From Deltaproteobacteria bacterium (lineage in GTDB: Bacteria > Myxococcota_A > Polyangia > Polyangiales > Ga0077539), in the NCBI GenBank assembly GCA_016704445.1, contig JADJAE010000003.1, positions 62,001 through 126,000 on the forward strand: DNA of 64,000 bases, written 5' to 3'. The notes under the pieces are model-generated. The model was not told where the DNA came from. It searched no databases and saw nothing but the letters and a program-made list of their open reading frames with translations. The position numbers were made by a program, and so were the translations under genes. Positions within the stretch are counted from its first letter, which is position 1. Each line of letters starts with the position of its first letter. Positions 35,034 to 43,739 of this stretch are shown here, piece after piece.

Positions 35034-35422
35034 GCGGGCGGCGGCCGGTGACCGAGGGGGCCACGGTGGCGTGCTCCCTGGGGGCAGCGCCGTCGACGCT
35101 CGCGACGCCGGCGGACCGGGCGCTGCGGGTGGGGAATCGTCGGCTCGCGCTGGTGAGCGATCACACGGCGGAGGCGGTGCGGCCGTTCGGGATGTGCAAC
35201 GCGATGGGCAACCCGCAGGTTGCCGCGGCAACCGCGGCGGCGGGGGGCGTGCTGACGCCGCAGCCGTGCGCGCCGGCGCTGGACGGGCCGTGGCAGCCGG
35301 GGGCCGCGGCGGTGCGGGGAGCGCAGCGGGCGCCGCTCGACGAGGGGTGTACGTGCGCGTGCCGCTGGGGAGGCGTGGTGTCCGTGGTGACGCCGGGGGC
35401 GGTGGGCGCGCGCGTCGGGTGA
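35030..35422 (+). CDS. DUF4280 PAAR-like protein
   Basis: 130 residues read from GTG 35030, overlapping the previous stop by four bases. It carries the DUF4280 pattern: VTEGATVACSLGAAPSTL, then PFGMCNAMGNPQVAAATAA, GVLTPQPCAP, PWQPG and a final C-x-C-x-WGG-V-x-VVTPG. DUF4280 domains are PAAR-like and are found at the tip of type VI spikes or fused to effectors. The cysteines and histidine are likely metal ligands at the tip. A methyltransferase gene follows at 35531. Confidence 0.8.
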   Translation: MSGRRPVTEGATVACSLGAAPSTLATPADRALRVGNRRLALVSDHTAEAVRPFGMCNAMGNPQVAAATAAAGGVLTPQPCAPALDGPWQPGAAAVRGAQRAPLDEGCTCACRWGGVVSVVTPGAVGARVG

Positions 35423-35530
35423 CGGGGGCCGTGACGCGACTCGGGCGGATCGTGCACCATGGACAGCGAGTGGTGCGCCGGCGCCTCCGTAGGCGGAGGG
35501 TGAGCGCGCGAGACAAGGGACGGACCGACG

Positions 35531-36565
35531 ATGGCGACGCTGGATGAGATGCGGCAGCAGGTGATGCAGCAGGCGCAGGGGGCGATGGGCCTCTCGCTCG
35601 CCTTCGTGGGCGTGCACAACGGGCTCTTCGAGGCGCTGACGGAGCCCGGCACCGTCGAGGAGCTCGCCGAGCGGGCCAAGGTCGACGCGGGCTACGCGAG
35701 GCGCTGGTGCGACGCGGCCTACGCCTTCGGATACCTCGATGCAGAGGGAGAGGTGTTTCGGCTGAGCGAGCTGGGGGCGGCGTTCAGGCCGTCGGCGCCG
35801 GGCACGCTGATGCCCTTCGCGGTGCAGTCGGTGCTCACGGCGCACATGGCCGAGCGGGCCGCCGGGCTCATGGCCTCCGGCGAGCGGCCGGGAGAGCGGG
35901 TGCTGGGAGAGCGGCCCACCATCCTCCCGTGGTTCGGACCGATGCTGGAGGCGAGCTTCGCGGGCTTCTTCGAGCGAGAGATCCTTCCCGCGGTAGACGT
36001 GTACGCCTCGCTCGACACCCGGGGCGGGGTCGCCGTCGACCTGGGGTGCGGCAACGGCTGGTACCTCCGCGCGTTGGCCTCGCGCTTCGCCAACGTGCGG
36101 GGCATCGGGCTCGACGGCTTCGAGGAGAACATCCGCCAGGCGACCGAGGCCGCCCAGCGCGAGGGGCTCTCTTCGCGGGTGAGCTTCCGGGCGGGCGACC
36201 TGCACCGCTACACCGTCGACGAGCCGGTCGACCTCGTCGCCATGAACCGAGCGCTGCACCATGTGTGGGACCGCCACGGCGAGGTGTTCGCGAAGCTGTA
36301 CGATGCGCTGCGCCCTGGCGGCGCCGTCGTGATCTGGGAGCCCCGCTGGCCGGACGACCGCGCCCAGCTCAGGGACGGCCGCCGCAGGGCGATGGCCTTC
36401 CAGAACCTCAGCGAGCACGTGCAGGGGAACCACTTCCTCCGCCCCGAAGAGATCGAGTCGGCGATGCGCTCCGCGGGCCTCGAGCCGAAGACGTGGCTCT
36501 TCGGCGATGGCACCGAGGCGGTCATCGTCGGCAGACGCCCCTCCGCTGCCGCCGTGACGCCATAG
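35531..36565 (+). CDS. SAM-dependent class I methyltransferase with winged-helix N-terminus
   Basis: A 344-residue protein. The N-terminal 100 residues look like the dimerisation/winged-helix domain of O-methyltransferases (AFVGVHNGLFEALTEPGTVEELAE and the RWCDAAYAFGYLD helix). The SAM-binding fold begins at about residue 170 with VAVDLGCGNGWYLRALA, then GIGLDGFEENI, GDLHRYTVDEPVDLVAMNRALHHV (split here by motif) and a post-strand block GGAVVIWEP. The substrate is unknown. GGGA precedes the ATG. The ATG is the first in the frame after the DUF4280 gene, 108 bases away. Confidence 0.82.
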   Translation: MATLDEMRQQVMQQAQGAMGLSLAFVGVHNGLFEALTEPGTVEELAERAKVDAGYARRWCDAAYAFGYLDAEGEVFRLSELGAAFRPSAPGTLMPFAVQSVLTAHMAERAAGLMASGERPGERVLGERPTILPWFGPMLEASFAGFFEREILPAVDVYASLDTRGGVAVDLGCGNGWYLRALASRFANVRGIGLDGFEENIRQATEAAQREGLSSRVSFRAGDLHRYTVDEPVDLVAMNRALHHVWDRHGEVFAKLYDALRPGGAVVIWEPRWPDDRAQLRDGRRRAMAFQNLSEHVQGNHFLRPEEIESAMRSAGLEPKTWLFGDGTEAVIVGRRPSAAAVTP

Positions 36566-36615
36566 GCACTCCGCCAGTGGACGCGAACCCGGCCAGGCCC
36601 CAGGTCTGGCCGATC

Positions 36616-37191
36616 ATGAGGCCCCACTCCGTCGTTGCCGCGGCCTTGCTCTCTGTCGCCTGCCAGCGGTCCGCCCCGCCGTCGCCCCCGCGAGAGAGCG
36701 ACGAGGCGCTGCTGGCCCGGGCGGACTCCGCCGCCGTCCGACTCTCGACGACGCTGAAGGAGCGGCTGGTCGCCGCGATCCGATCGGAGGGCCCCGCCGC
36801 GGCGGCGGAGGTGTGCTCCCGGCAGGCGCCGGAGATCGTCGCGACGCTGCGGCGCGAGACCGGCGTCACCGTCGGGAGGAGCTCGCTCCGGCTCCGCTCT
36901 CCCGCCGACGCGGCGCCCTCATGGGTCGACGGCTGGCTGCGCGCCCAGGGAGAGCGCCCGGCCGCGGGCGTCACGGGCCTGCGCGTCGTGGAGGGTGACC
37001 GGGCGAGGGTGCTGCGCCCCATCGCCATCGAGGGGCCGTGCGTGCTGTGCCATGGGGCGCCGGAGGCGATCCCCGCGGAGGTGCGCGCGGTGCTGGCGGC
37101 GCGCTACCCCGACGACCGGGCGACGGGCTACCGCGTGGGAGACCTGCGCGGCGCGCTCTGGGCGGAGGCCACGCGCCGCAGCGGGCGCTGA
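36616..37191 (+). CDS. DUF3365 heme-binding lipoprotein-like protein
   Basis: 191 residues. The signal sequence AAALLSVAC ends in a lipobox. The domain matches DUF3365 (Tll0287-like): a helical sensor part with VCSRQAPEIVATLRRETGV, SLRLRSPADAAPSWVD, then a single c-type heme motif CVLCHG near residue 139 and DRATGYRVGDLRGALW. Members bind heme covalently in the envelope and often act as redox or gas sensors. It starts 50 bases after the methyltransferase. Confidence 0.85.
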   Translation: MRPHSVVAAALLSVACQRSAPPSPPRESDEALLARADSAAVRLSTTLKERLVAAIRSEGPAAAAEVCSRQAPEIVATLRRETGVTVGRSSLRLRSPADAAPSWVDGWLRAQGERPAAGVTGLRVVEGDRARVLRPIAIEGPCVLCHGAPEAIPAEVRAVLAARYPDDRATGYRVGDLRGALWAEATRRSGR

Positions 37192-37547
37192 CCCTCCGAG
37201 CGACCCCGCGCCGAGGGCGCATCGGCGGGCGCGGCAGAGCCCGTCGGGCACGCGGGGCCCCACCAGCGCGCGGGGCTTGCCATCGCGGTAGACCCGCGCA
37301 CCGAGACCACGCGTCCCGGACCGCCGCGCGGAGGGGTCGTCGGGCGGGCGGGATGCGGGGAGCTTCCTGGGAGGCGGGGCGGGCCGCGTGACGCACGCGG
37401 CACGAGCGCGAGGCCCGGGGGGCCGCAGGCGCGCCCGGCCACGCGAGTGCGCGCGCGCGATGCGGTGTTGATACCCTTTTCGAGTGACAGGCGGCGCTGG
37501 GGACCGCGCGAATTCTTTCCTGGCGGGTGCGCGCACCCGCGACAGCC
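37192..37547 (+). other. Intergenic region before the giant Cys-repeat gene
   Basis: 356 bases without a supported gene. Very G+C-rich, with open frames on both strands that have the Arg/Pro composition of shadow translation. A TTGATACC stretch near 37469 is the only A+T-rich part and could contribute to a promoter, but no -10 is positioned well. Confidence 0.4.
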
Positions 37548-40500
37548 ATGAGAGATCTATTCCATTGGGTGATGGCGCTGGGCGTCGTCGCCACCCTCGC
37601 CGCCTGCGACGGCACGACCATCATCGGTGGCGGCGACGCGTCGACCCTCGACGCCACGACGGACCTCGGGCCGCGCTGCGGCGCCAGCGAGACCGCGTGC
37701 GGAGCGACCTGCGTCGACCTGCGCCGAAACCGCGACAACTGCGGCTCCTGCGGCAACTCGTGCCAGGACGGCACCGTCTGCATCATGGGGAGCTGCACGG
37801 TGAGCTGTCCGACCGGGCAGACCCTCTGCGGCGGCCTCTGTGCGACGACGGCCACCGACCGCACCAACTGCGGCGCCTGCGGCGTCGCCTGCGGCGCGGG
37901 GCAGGTCTGCTCCAACGGCGCCTGCACCCTGAGCTGCGCGTCGGACCTCGCGACGTGCATGTCGCCCGCGACTACGGACGGCGGCGCTCCGCAGCGGTAC
38001 TGCGCGAACACCCGCACCGACCGGGAGAACTGCGGTACCTGCGGGACCACCTGCGCCGCGGGACAGATCTGCGTCGACTCGATGTGCGTGCTGTCGTGCG
38101 TCGCCGGGCAGATCGCCTGCTCGGGCGTGTGCCGCGACCCGCAGGCCGATCGGGCCCACTGCGGCGGCTGCGGCATGGCCTGCGCCGAGGGCGAGGTGTG
38201 CGTCGCCGGCGCCTGCGCGGTGTCGTGCGGAGCGGGCACCACCAACTGCTCGGGCACCTGCCGTGAGCTCGCGACGGACGTCAACCACTGCGGCCTCTGC
38301 GGCAACGTCTGCCCCTCCGGGACGGTGTGCTCCCGAGGGACCTGCACCGTGTCCTGCCTCGCGGGTCTGAGCAATTGCTCGGGCGTGTGCCGCGACCTCA
38401 CCACCGACAACAACCACTGCGGCGCCTGCGGCACCGCGTGCACCGCGGGCCAGCTCTGCTCGGCGGGCCGGTGCGCCACGTCGTGCGGCGCGGGCCTCAA
38501 CAACTGCTCGGGCACCTGCCGCGACCTCGCCACGGACCGCTTCAACTGCGGCACCTGCGGCACCGCCTGCGCCTCCGGGCAGGTCTGCTCGGCGGGCGCG
38601 TGCGTCACCTCGTGCCCCGCGGGGCAGGTCGACTGCTCGGGCACCTGCCACGACCTCAACGTCGAGCGCCTCAACTGCGGCGCCTGCGGCGTCGTCTGCG
38701 CGGCGGGGCAGGTGTGCTCCGCGGGCGCGTGCGCCGTGACCTGCGTCTCGGGCACCACCGTCTGCGCGGGCGTCTGCCGCGACCTGCTGACGGACAACAA
38801 CAACTGCGGCGTCTGCGGCCGCGCCTGCCCCTCCGGGCAGGTCTGCTCCGCCGGGGCCTGCGCGGTCTCGTGCCTCGCGGGCACCACCAATTGCTCGGGC
38901 GCCTGCCGCGACCTCGAGACGGACAACAACAACTGCGGCGCCTGCGGCGTCGGGTGCGCCTCCGGTCGGGTCTGCTCGGCGGGCGTGTGCGCGGTCTCGT
39001 GCCTCGCGGGCACCACCAACTGCTCGGGCGCCTGCCGCGACCTCAGCACGGACAACAACAACTGCGGCGCCTGCGCCAGCGCGTGCGCCTCGGGAACGGT
39101 CTGCACCAGCGGCTCCTGCAACGTGTCGTGCCTCGCGGGGCAGACCAACTGCGCGGGCGTGTGCCGCGACCTCGGCTCGGACAACAACAACTGCGGCGCC
39201 TGCGCTCGCGCGTGCGCGGCGGGCCAGGCGTGCGTGGCGGGGGTGTGCTCGGTGACCTGCGGCACGGGCCTCACCAACTGCTCGGGCGTGTGCAGGGACG
39301 TCGGCTCGGACCGATCGAACTGCGGCGCCTGCGGCACCGTCTGCCCGTCCGGGCAGGTGTGCACCGCGGGCTCGTGCACCCTCTCGTGCCCGTCGGGCCA
39401 GAGCGTCTGCGCCTCGGCCTGCTTCGACACCGCCACCGACCGCAACCACTGTGGGAGCTGCACCACCGTCTGCCCCGCCGGGCAGATCTGCGCGGGGAGC
39501 GCTTGCGTGACGAGCTGCGCGGCGGGCCTCACGGCCTGCGGAACGAGCTGCCGCGACCTCGCCGGCGACGTCAACAACTGCGGCGCCTGCGGCCTCGCCT
39601 GCACGTCGGGTCAGTCCTGCGTGGGCGGCGCCTGCACCCTGGTGTGCCCCTCCGGGCAGACCAACTGCTCCGGCGTGTGTCGTGACCTCCAGGTCGACAG
39701 CCTCCGCTGCGGGACCTGCACCACCGCGTGCACCGGGGGCCAGGTGTGCTCCGCGGGCGCCTGCGTCGTGACCTGCGCGTCGGGGCTGACCAACTGCTCC
39801 GGGAGCTGCACCAACCGCAGCACCGACCCGAACAACTGCGGCGCGTGCGGCACCGTCTGCCCGCCGCGCGCCAACGCCACGGCGAGCTGCGCCGCGGGCA
39901 CCTGCGGCTTCACCTGCAACGCGGGCTTCGCCGACTGCGACCGCAACCCCGCCAACGGCTGCGAGCTCAACATCGGCAGCGACCCGTCGAACTGCGGCGC
40001 CTGCGGGGCCGCCTGCGCGATCAGCAACGGCATCGCCGCCTGCGTCGCGGGCGCCTGCCGCGTCGCCTCGTGCAACACGGGCTTCGGCGACTGCGACGGC
40101 GTGTCCACCAACGGCTGCGAGGTGAACACCAACACCAGCACGACCAACTGCGGTCGCTGCGGCACGGTGTGCCCGGGCGGCGCGGCGTGCGGCAGCGGCA
40201 CCTGCTCCACGGCGAACTGCCGCGTGGTGGGTGGCGTCCGCTGGTGCCACAGCGCCACGACCTGCGGCCAGGGCTGCGCCGCGGTGTGCGCCGGCCTCGG
40301 GCTGCCCTTCACCATCAGCGACTCCGCGTGGCTTACGGCGCAGGACTCGCCCTCGGAGTGCCAGTCGATCGCCGACGCCTTCGGGATGTCGGGCATTAGC
40401 ATGGCCAACTACACCTACGCGTGCCTGGAAGACAGCGGCGGCGTACACACCGGCAGGCCGCTGGGGTCGCTGCTCTGCTCGAACTACTCGGGCTGCCCCG

Positions 40501-40583
40501 CCGAGCACCGGAACAACGCCGACAACTTCGGCGTCCCGTGCTCGTCGTCCTCGTCCCGCCTCTCGATCTGCCCCTGCCAGTAG
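37548..40583 (+). CDS. Giant Stig1-like cysteine-repeat lipoprotein
   Basis: 1011 residues from ATG 37548. The signal sequence VMALGVVATLAAC gives a lipobox. The body is 19 modules built on NCGACGxxCxxGxxC and C-x-x-x-CxDLxxDxxNCG, about 42 residues each, the Stig1-like repeat common in Myxococcota. Sixteen are regular; the last three lie among modules of a GFxDCDxxxxNGCE type. The final 110 residues are a different domain (WCHSATTCGQGCAAVC, SPSECQSIADAFGMSG, CLEDSGG) that may be the functional head. Such proteins are often misnamed tryptophan synthase alpha chain in databases; nothing here supports that. Surface-exposed, disulfide-rich. Confidence 0.88.
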   Translation: MRDLFHWVMALGVVATLAACDGTTIIGGGDASTLDATTDLGPRCGASETACGATCVDLRRNRDNCGSCGNSCQDGTVCIMGSCTVSCPTGQTLCGGLCATTATDRTNCGACGVACGAGQVCSNGACTLSCASDLATCMSPATTDGGAPQRYCANTRTDRENCGTCGTTCAAGQICVDSMCVLSCVAGQIACSGVCRDPQADRAHCGGCGMACAEGEVCVAGACAVSCGAGTTNCSGTCRELATDVNHCGLCGNVCPSGTVCSRGTCTVSCLAGLSNCSGVCRDLTTDNNHCGACGTACTAGQLCSAGRCATSCGAGLNNCSGTCRDLATDRFNCGTCGTACASGQVCSAGACVTSCPAGQVDCSGTCHDLNVERLNCGACGVVCAAGQVCSAGACAVTCVSGTTVCAGVCRDLLTDNNNCGVCGRACPSGQVCSAGACAVSCLAGTTNCSGACRDLETDNNNCGACGVGCASGRVCSAGVCAVSCLAGTTNCSGACRDLSTDNNNCGACASACASGTVCTSGSCNVSCLAGQTNCAGVCRDLGSDNNNCGACARACAAGQACVAGVCSVTCGTGLTNCSGVCRDVGSDRSNCGACGTVCPSGQVCTAGSCTLSCPSGQSVCASACFDTATDRNHCGSCTTVCPAGQICAGSACVTSCAAGLTACGTSCRDLAGDVNNCGACGLACTSGQSCVGGACTLVCPSGQTNCSGVCRDLQVDSLRCGTCTTACTGGQVCSAGACVVTCASGLTNCSGSCTNRSTDPNNCGACGTVCPPRANATASCAAGTCGFTCNAGFADCDRNPANGCELNIGSDPSNCGACGAACAISNGIAACVAGACRVASCNTGFGDCDGVSTNGCEVNTNTSTTNCGRCGTVCPGGAACGSGTCSTANCRVVGGVRWCHSATTCGQGCAAVCAGLGLPFTISDSAWLTAQDSPSECQSIADAFGMSGISMANYTYACLEDSGGVHTGRPLGSLLCSNYSGCPAEHRNNADNFGVPCSSSSSRLSICPCQ
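37680..40190 (+). repeat. Tandem coding repeat of about 126 bases
   Basis: The 19 cysteine modules are recognisable at DNA level as units near 126-132 bases with recurring AACTGCGGCGCCTGCGGC cores. Codon choice in the core is nearly uniform, so the units could recombine or collapse in short-read assembly. Confidence 0.7.
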
Positions 40584-40593
40584 CTGAGCCCCG

Positions 40594-40634
40594 GCGTCGC
40601 GCTCCACAGGCTTCAGGCCTCTGGAGCGCGACGC
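40594..40634. terminator. Bidirectional terminator hairpin
   Basis: A perfect 13-base stem, GCGTCGCGCTCCA (40594-40606) with TGGAGCGCGACGC (40622-40634). After one mismatch it is extended by a four-base inner stem and a five-base loop. It lies between two convergent stop codons (40583 and 40683), where a shared terminator is expected. There is no strong T run on either side, so termination may depend on the stem alone. Confidence 0.65.
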
Positions 40635-40682
40635 TCTCCCCATCAGAAAACCCAAGGACCAGGCGGTCGATGCGTCGCGCGC

Positions 40683-42269
40683 TCAGCGCTCGCCGCGAGG
40701 GCCGCGCACGGCGCGATAGAGCTCGGCGGCGTCCACGCGGAGGGTCTCGGGGACGCTGTCCATGGGCGAGGGGACGTCGAGGGTGAACTCGTAGAGAGAG
40801 CGCGCCATGGCCACCGCCACCTGGCGGTGATCGAGGAAGGCCACCGCGCGCACGGTTCCGCGGGGCAGGCCGCCTCCAGGGACGTTGACCAGGGCGGGGC
40901 GAGGGTCGCCGGAGCGAGCCAGCCACAGGTCGCGGCCGTCTGCGAAGAGCACCAGCGCGCCGTCGGTGGAGACCGGCGTCCCGGCGGGGATCGCTCCGCG
41001 GTAGGGCTGCGTCTCGACCGCGTGGTGGCCGACGCCGCAGCGTGGGGGGAGCTGCGCGGAGACCAGCGTCCCTCCGCGGTGCAGCACCAGCGCGGGCATC
41101 GAAGCATCGGCGCCAGGCACGAGCGCGACGGCGCGGGCGTCGTCGAAGCTCGCCGCCGGGGCGAGCGATGGGTCGCAGCGCCCTTCGGAGCGGGGCCGGG
41201 CGACGCGGAGCAGGCAGGTCTTGCCCTGGTGCTGGTAGCGCACGAGGTCGACGTCGCAGCGGCGCGCCACGGCGATCACCCGCAGCTCCCCGAGGGAGAG
41301 GGGATCGCCCTCGAAGCCGCCGTCGCCGCCTCGAGGGGAGCGCTCCAGGACGAGGGCGCGGCCGTCGGCGATGGCGATGCGAACGTCGCGGTGGGTCGCG
41401 ATGGGCGAGGCCCGCAGCTCGAGCATCTGCACCCCGCGGGCGAGCGTCTGGCCGAGCGAGGCGTCGAGCGCGACGGCGTCGGTCTCGCAGCCGGAGAAGG
41501 GGTGCGCGGAGGCGAAGCGCCAGAGGGTCGGGGTCTCGGCGGGCAGCGGGGACGCGATGGCCCCCGCGCGCTGGAAGGTGCCGTCGAGGGTGCGGAGGCA
41601 GTGGTGGACGAGGGTTCCGGCGGGGCGGTCGAGGCCGGCGCCGAGGTAGAGGTCGACGCGGTCGACGGTGTCGCGCAGGCCCGCTCCATGGTCGACGAGC
41701 AGGGTGGTGCGGACGCTCACGCCACGGCCGAAGTCGCCGAAGCGCACGGCGTCGATGCGGGAGGTCGGCGCGCTGCGGGAGCGCCACACCCGCTGGAGGC
41801 CGAAGAGGCGCCCGGTGGTCGAGGCGGTGTCGACGTCGGCGCTGAAGCGGGCGATGAGCGCCACGCGAGCGGGTCCGTCGTCCGCGTCGCCGCCGCCGTC
41901 CTCGACGCCGATGGAGGGGCAGGGCACGTCGCGGTGGGCGGGCTCGCAGCTCACCAGCCGGGCGTCCATGGCGAAGACCTCGTCGGGCACGTTGTCGCCG
42001 TCGAAGTCCGGCGCGTCGTCCCAGCGGCCGAGCCTCGCCGGGTCGGTCCAGCGGGCGAGGGGGAGGCGTTGCCAGGGGCCTCGGATGACGACCACGGGGC
42101 GGTCGATCGGCACGTCCAATAGGGCGCCTTCGGCGGCGTCGTGAGGGGGGTCGAGGGCGATGGGGCGCGACGAGACGCCCGCCTCGGGCGGCGGCCTCGG
42201 GGCCTCGGTCCTACGCGGACACGCGGGCAGCAGGGAGAGCAGCAGAGCGGTAGGGACGGCGCGACGCAC
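40683..42269 (-). CDS. Predicted lipoprotein with beta-propeller-like composition
   Basis: 528 residues starting MRRAVPTALLLSLLPAC with a lipobox. Mature part rich in beta strands; it has a calcium-like DFDGDNVPDEVF segment near residue 88, typical of FG-GAP or VCBS-type repeats, and several blade-like segments (GALVLFADGRDLWLARSG). No catalytic motif. The start lies 8 bases after the stop of the flavin reductase gene, so the two form an operon. It ends at the hairpin terminator. Function unknown. Confidence 0.7.
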   Translation of the reverse strand: MRRAVPTALLLSLLPACPRRTEAPRPPPEAGVSSRPIALDPPHDAAEGALLDVPIDRPVVVIRGPWQRLPLARWTDPARLGRWDDAPDFDGDNVPDEVFAMDARLVSCEPAHRDVPCPSIGVEDGGGDADDGPARVALIARFSADVDTASTTGRLFGLQRVWRSRSAPTSRIDAVRFGDFGRGVSVRTTLLVDHGAGLRDTVDRVDLYLGAGLDRPAGTLVHHCLRTLDGTFQRAGAIASPLPAETPTLWRFASAHPFSGCETDAVALDASLGQTLARGVQMLELRASPIATHRDVRIAIADGRALVLERSPRGGDGGFEGDPLSLGELRVIAVARRCDVDLVRYQHQGKTCLLRVARPRSEGRCDPSLAPAASFDDARAVALVPGADASMPALVLHRGGTLVSAQLPPRCGVGHHAVETQPYRGAIPAGTPVSTDGALVLFADGRDLWLARSGDPRPALVNVPGGGLPRGTVRAVAFLDHRQVAVAMARSLYEFTLDVPSPMDSVPETLRVDAAELYRAVRGPRGER

Positions 42270-42276
42270 GGCCCGC

Positions 42277-42984
42277 TCAGTCGAAGCGCTCGGAGTGCAC
42301 CCGGTCGCGAGGGACGGAGAGCGTCTCGCGCAGCACCTTGCGGGCGTCGCGCACCATCGCGTTGAGCCCGCAGATGTATGCGCTGGCCTCTGGGGACGCG
42401 GCGAGAAGCTCTGGGAGGTGGGACTGCACGTAGCCGGTCCGACCGGTCCAGGAGGGGTCAGGGCGGGACAGCGTGGGCTCGAAGCGGAAGCGGGGATCGC
42501 GCGCGGCGAGGGCCTCGAACTCGTCGGCGTAGAGGAGGTCTTCGCGATGGCGGACGCCGAAGAGCAGCGTCACCGGGGGCGCATCGGCCACGGTCTCCAG
42601 CGACTGGATCATCGCCCTCAGCGGCGCGACGCCAGTGCCCGTGCCGACCAGCAACAGCGGTCGCTCGAGCTTCGGGGGAAGGGTGAAGAAGCCCATCGGC
42701 TCGGCGGACTGCACCTCGTCTCCGATGGACATCGCGTGGAGCAGGGTGCTCGCGGGGCCCTGTTGGACGAGGGTCACCGCGAGGTCGAAGGTGTGGTCGG
42801 CGCGGGGCGCCGAGGCGATGGAGTACGAGCGGGCGATGACCACCTCGGACGAGGCCAGCGGGAACTTCAACGAGACCCACTGACCGGCCGAGAAGGGGAA
42901 GGGGGCGCCCGGGTCGAAGGTCAGCTCGCGGACCTTCGGGGAGAGCATCCGCGCGCTCCGCAGGGTGATCGCTCGCTGCGCCAT
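42277..42984 (-). CDS. Ferredoxin-NADP reductase-type FAD oxidoreductase
   Basis: 235 residues. FAD-binding motif RSYSIASAP, nucleotide-binding GTGTGVAPLRAM, and the C-terminal CGLNAMV block identify the ferredoxin-NADP reductase fold (FAD plus NAD(P)H). The protein stops after these domains and lacks a 2Fe-2S ferredoxin domain, so it probably passes electrons to a separate partner. ATG 42984. Lies 27 bases downstream of the 43012-43635 gene. Confidence 0.88.
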   Translation of the reverse strand: MAQRAITLRSARMLSPKVRELTFDPGAPFPFSAGQWVSLKFPLASSEVVIARSYSIASAPRADHTFDLAVTLVQQGPASTLLHAMSIGDEVQSAEPMGFFTLPPKLERPLLLVGTGTGVAPLRAMIQSLETVADAPPVTLLFGVRHREDLLYADEFEALAARDPRFRFEPTLSRPDPSWTGRTGYVQSHLPELLAASPEASAYICGLNAMVRDARKVLRETLSVPRDRVHSERFD

Positions 42985-43011
42985 CGCTCGCTCCTAGCGC
43001 CCCTTACGTCG

Positions 43012-43635
43012 TCAGCGGAAGAACGCCGAGACCCACGACAGGGGGAGCGACCGGCCCGCGGCCATCTTCTCGAGCGCGCGGCGCACGCTCACCAGGCTCG
43101 CGAGGGAGGTCTCGCCCCAGGACTCCTCGCGCGCGGCGTGGCGTCCGAGGTCGGCCAGCGCGTCGGCGCGGTTGGCGAGCGCCGCGTTGCCCAGCCGAAG
43201 ACCCGCCCTCAGCGTGTCGGCGTGCGCCGTGAGCTGCGCGGGGATGTCCGGGTTCGCGCCGAGCTGCGCGAGCACCAGGGTGACCACCGGGAGCTCGGAC
43301 TCCAGGCCCATCGCGATGATCTCCTCGTGAGACTCCGGGAAGAAGCGCTGGTAGAGGTTGCTCTCCTTGCCGGTGACGGCGACGAGGTCGCGCGCGAAGG
43401 CGGCGAGGGCGGAGTCGAGGGTCGCATCGGCCACGTGCACGTGGGCGCTCGCCTGGAGCGCGGCGCGGCGCAGCACGCGGCGGGACGCTTCGAGGTTCTC
43501 CCAGTCGCTGAGCACGCCCCGCACCCGGTCGGCGAGGTGCGTGAGCTCGGCGTCGTCCGAGCGAGCGGCGAGGGCCTCGACGGTGAACGCAACGGACTCG
43601 TAGGCGGATTCGGAGCAAGCGTTGTGATGGGACAT
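43012..43635 (-). CDS. Helical protein of unknown function
   Basis: 207 residues from ATG 43635, with AGGAGGAG well placed upstream. Predicted all-helical with regular Leu/Ala spacing (AELTHLADRVRGVLSDWENL, ALAAFARDLVAVTGKE). It contains YQRFFPESHEEIIAMGL and a DIPAQL segment but no enzyme motif. It lies upstream of the flavin reductase on the same strand, 27 bases apart. No family recognised. Confidence 0.65.
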   Translation of the reverse strand: MSHHNACSESAYESVAFTVEALAARSDDAELTHLADRVRGVLSDWENLEASRRVLRRAALQASAHVHVADATLDSALAAFARDLVAVTGKESNLYQRFFPESHEEIIAMGLESELPVVTLVLAQLGANPDIPAQLTAHADTLRAGLRLGNAALANRADALADLGRHAAREESWGETSLASLVSVRRALEKMAAGRSLPLSWVSAFFR

Positions 43636-43739
43636 CGGGTCTCCTCCTGGCGTCGCGTCGGTGGGGTCGACGCGGGCGGCCGGAGGGTGCCCGAGCCCCG
43701 CGTGGATTGCCAGCCGCGAGGAGCGCCCGCGGCGGTGGG

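Noticed and set aside
37680..40190. CRISPR array
   Set aside because: The repetition is in-frame coding repeat of about 126 bases without constant short repeats and variable spacers.
37548..40583. Naming the repeat protein tryptophan synthase alpha chain
   Set aside because: That label circulates for Stig1-like repeat proteins. No TIM-barrel motif or catalytic Glu/Asp is visible here.
37557..40655. 1032-residue Ala/Arg-rich minus-strand frame
   Set aside because: Antisense of the Cys-repeat gene; composition is what its complementary codons dictate, with no start signals.
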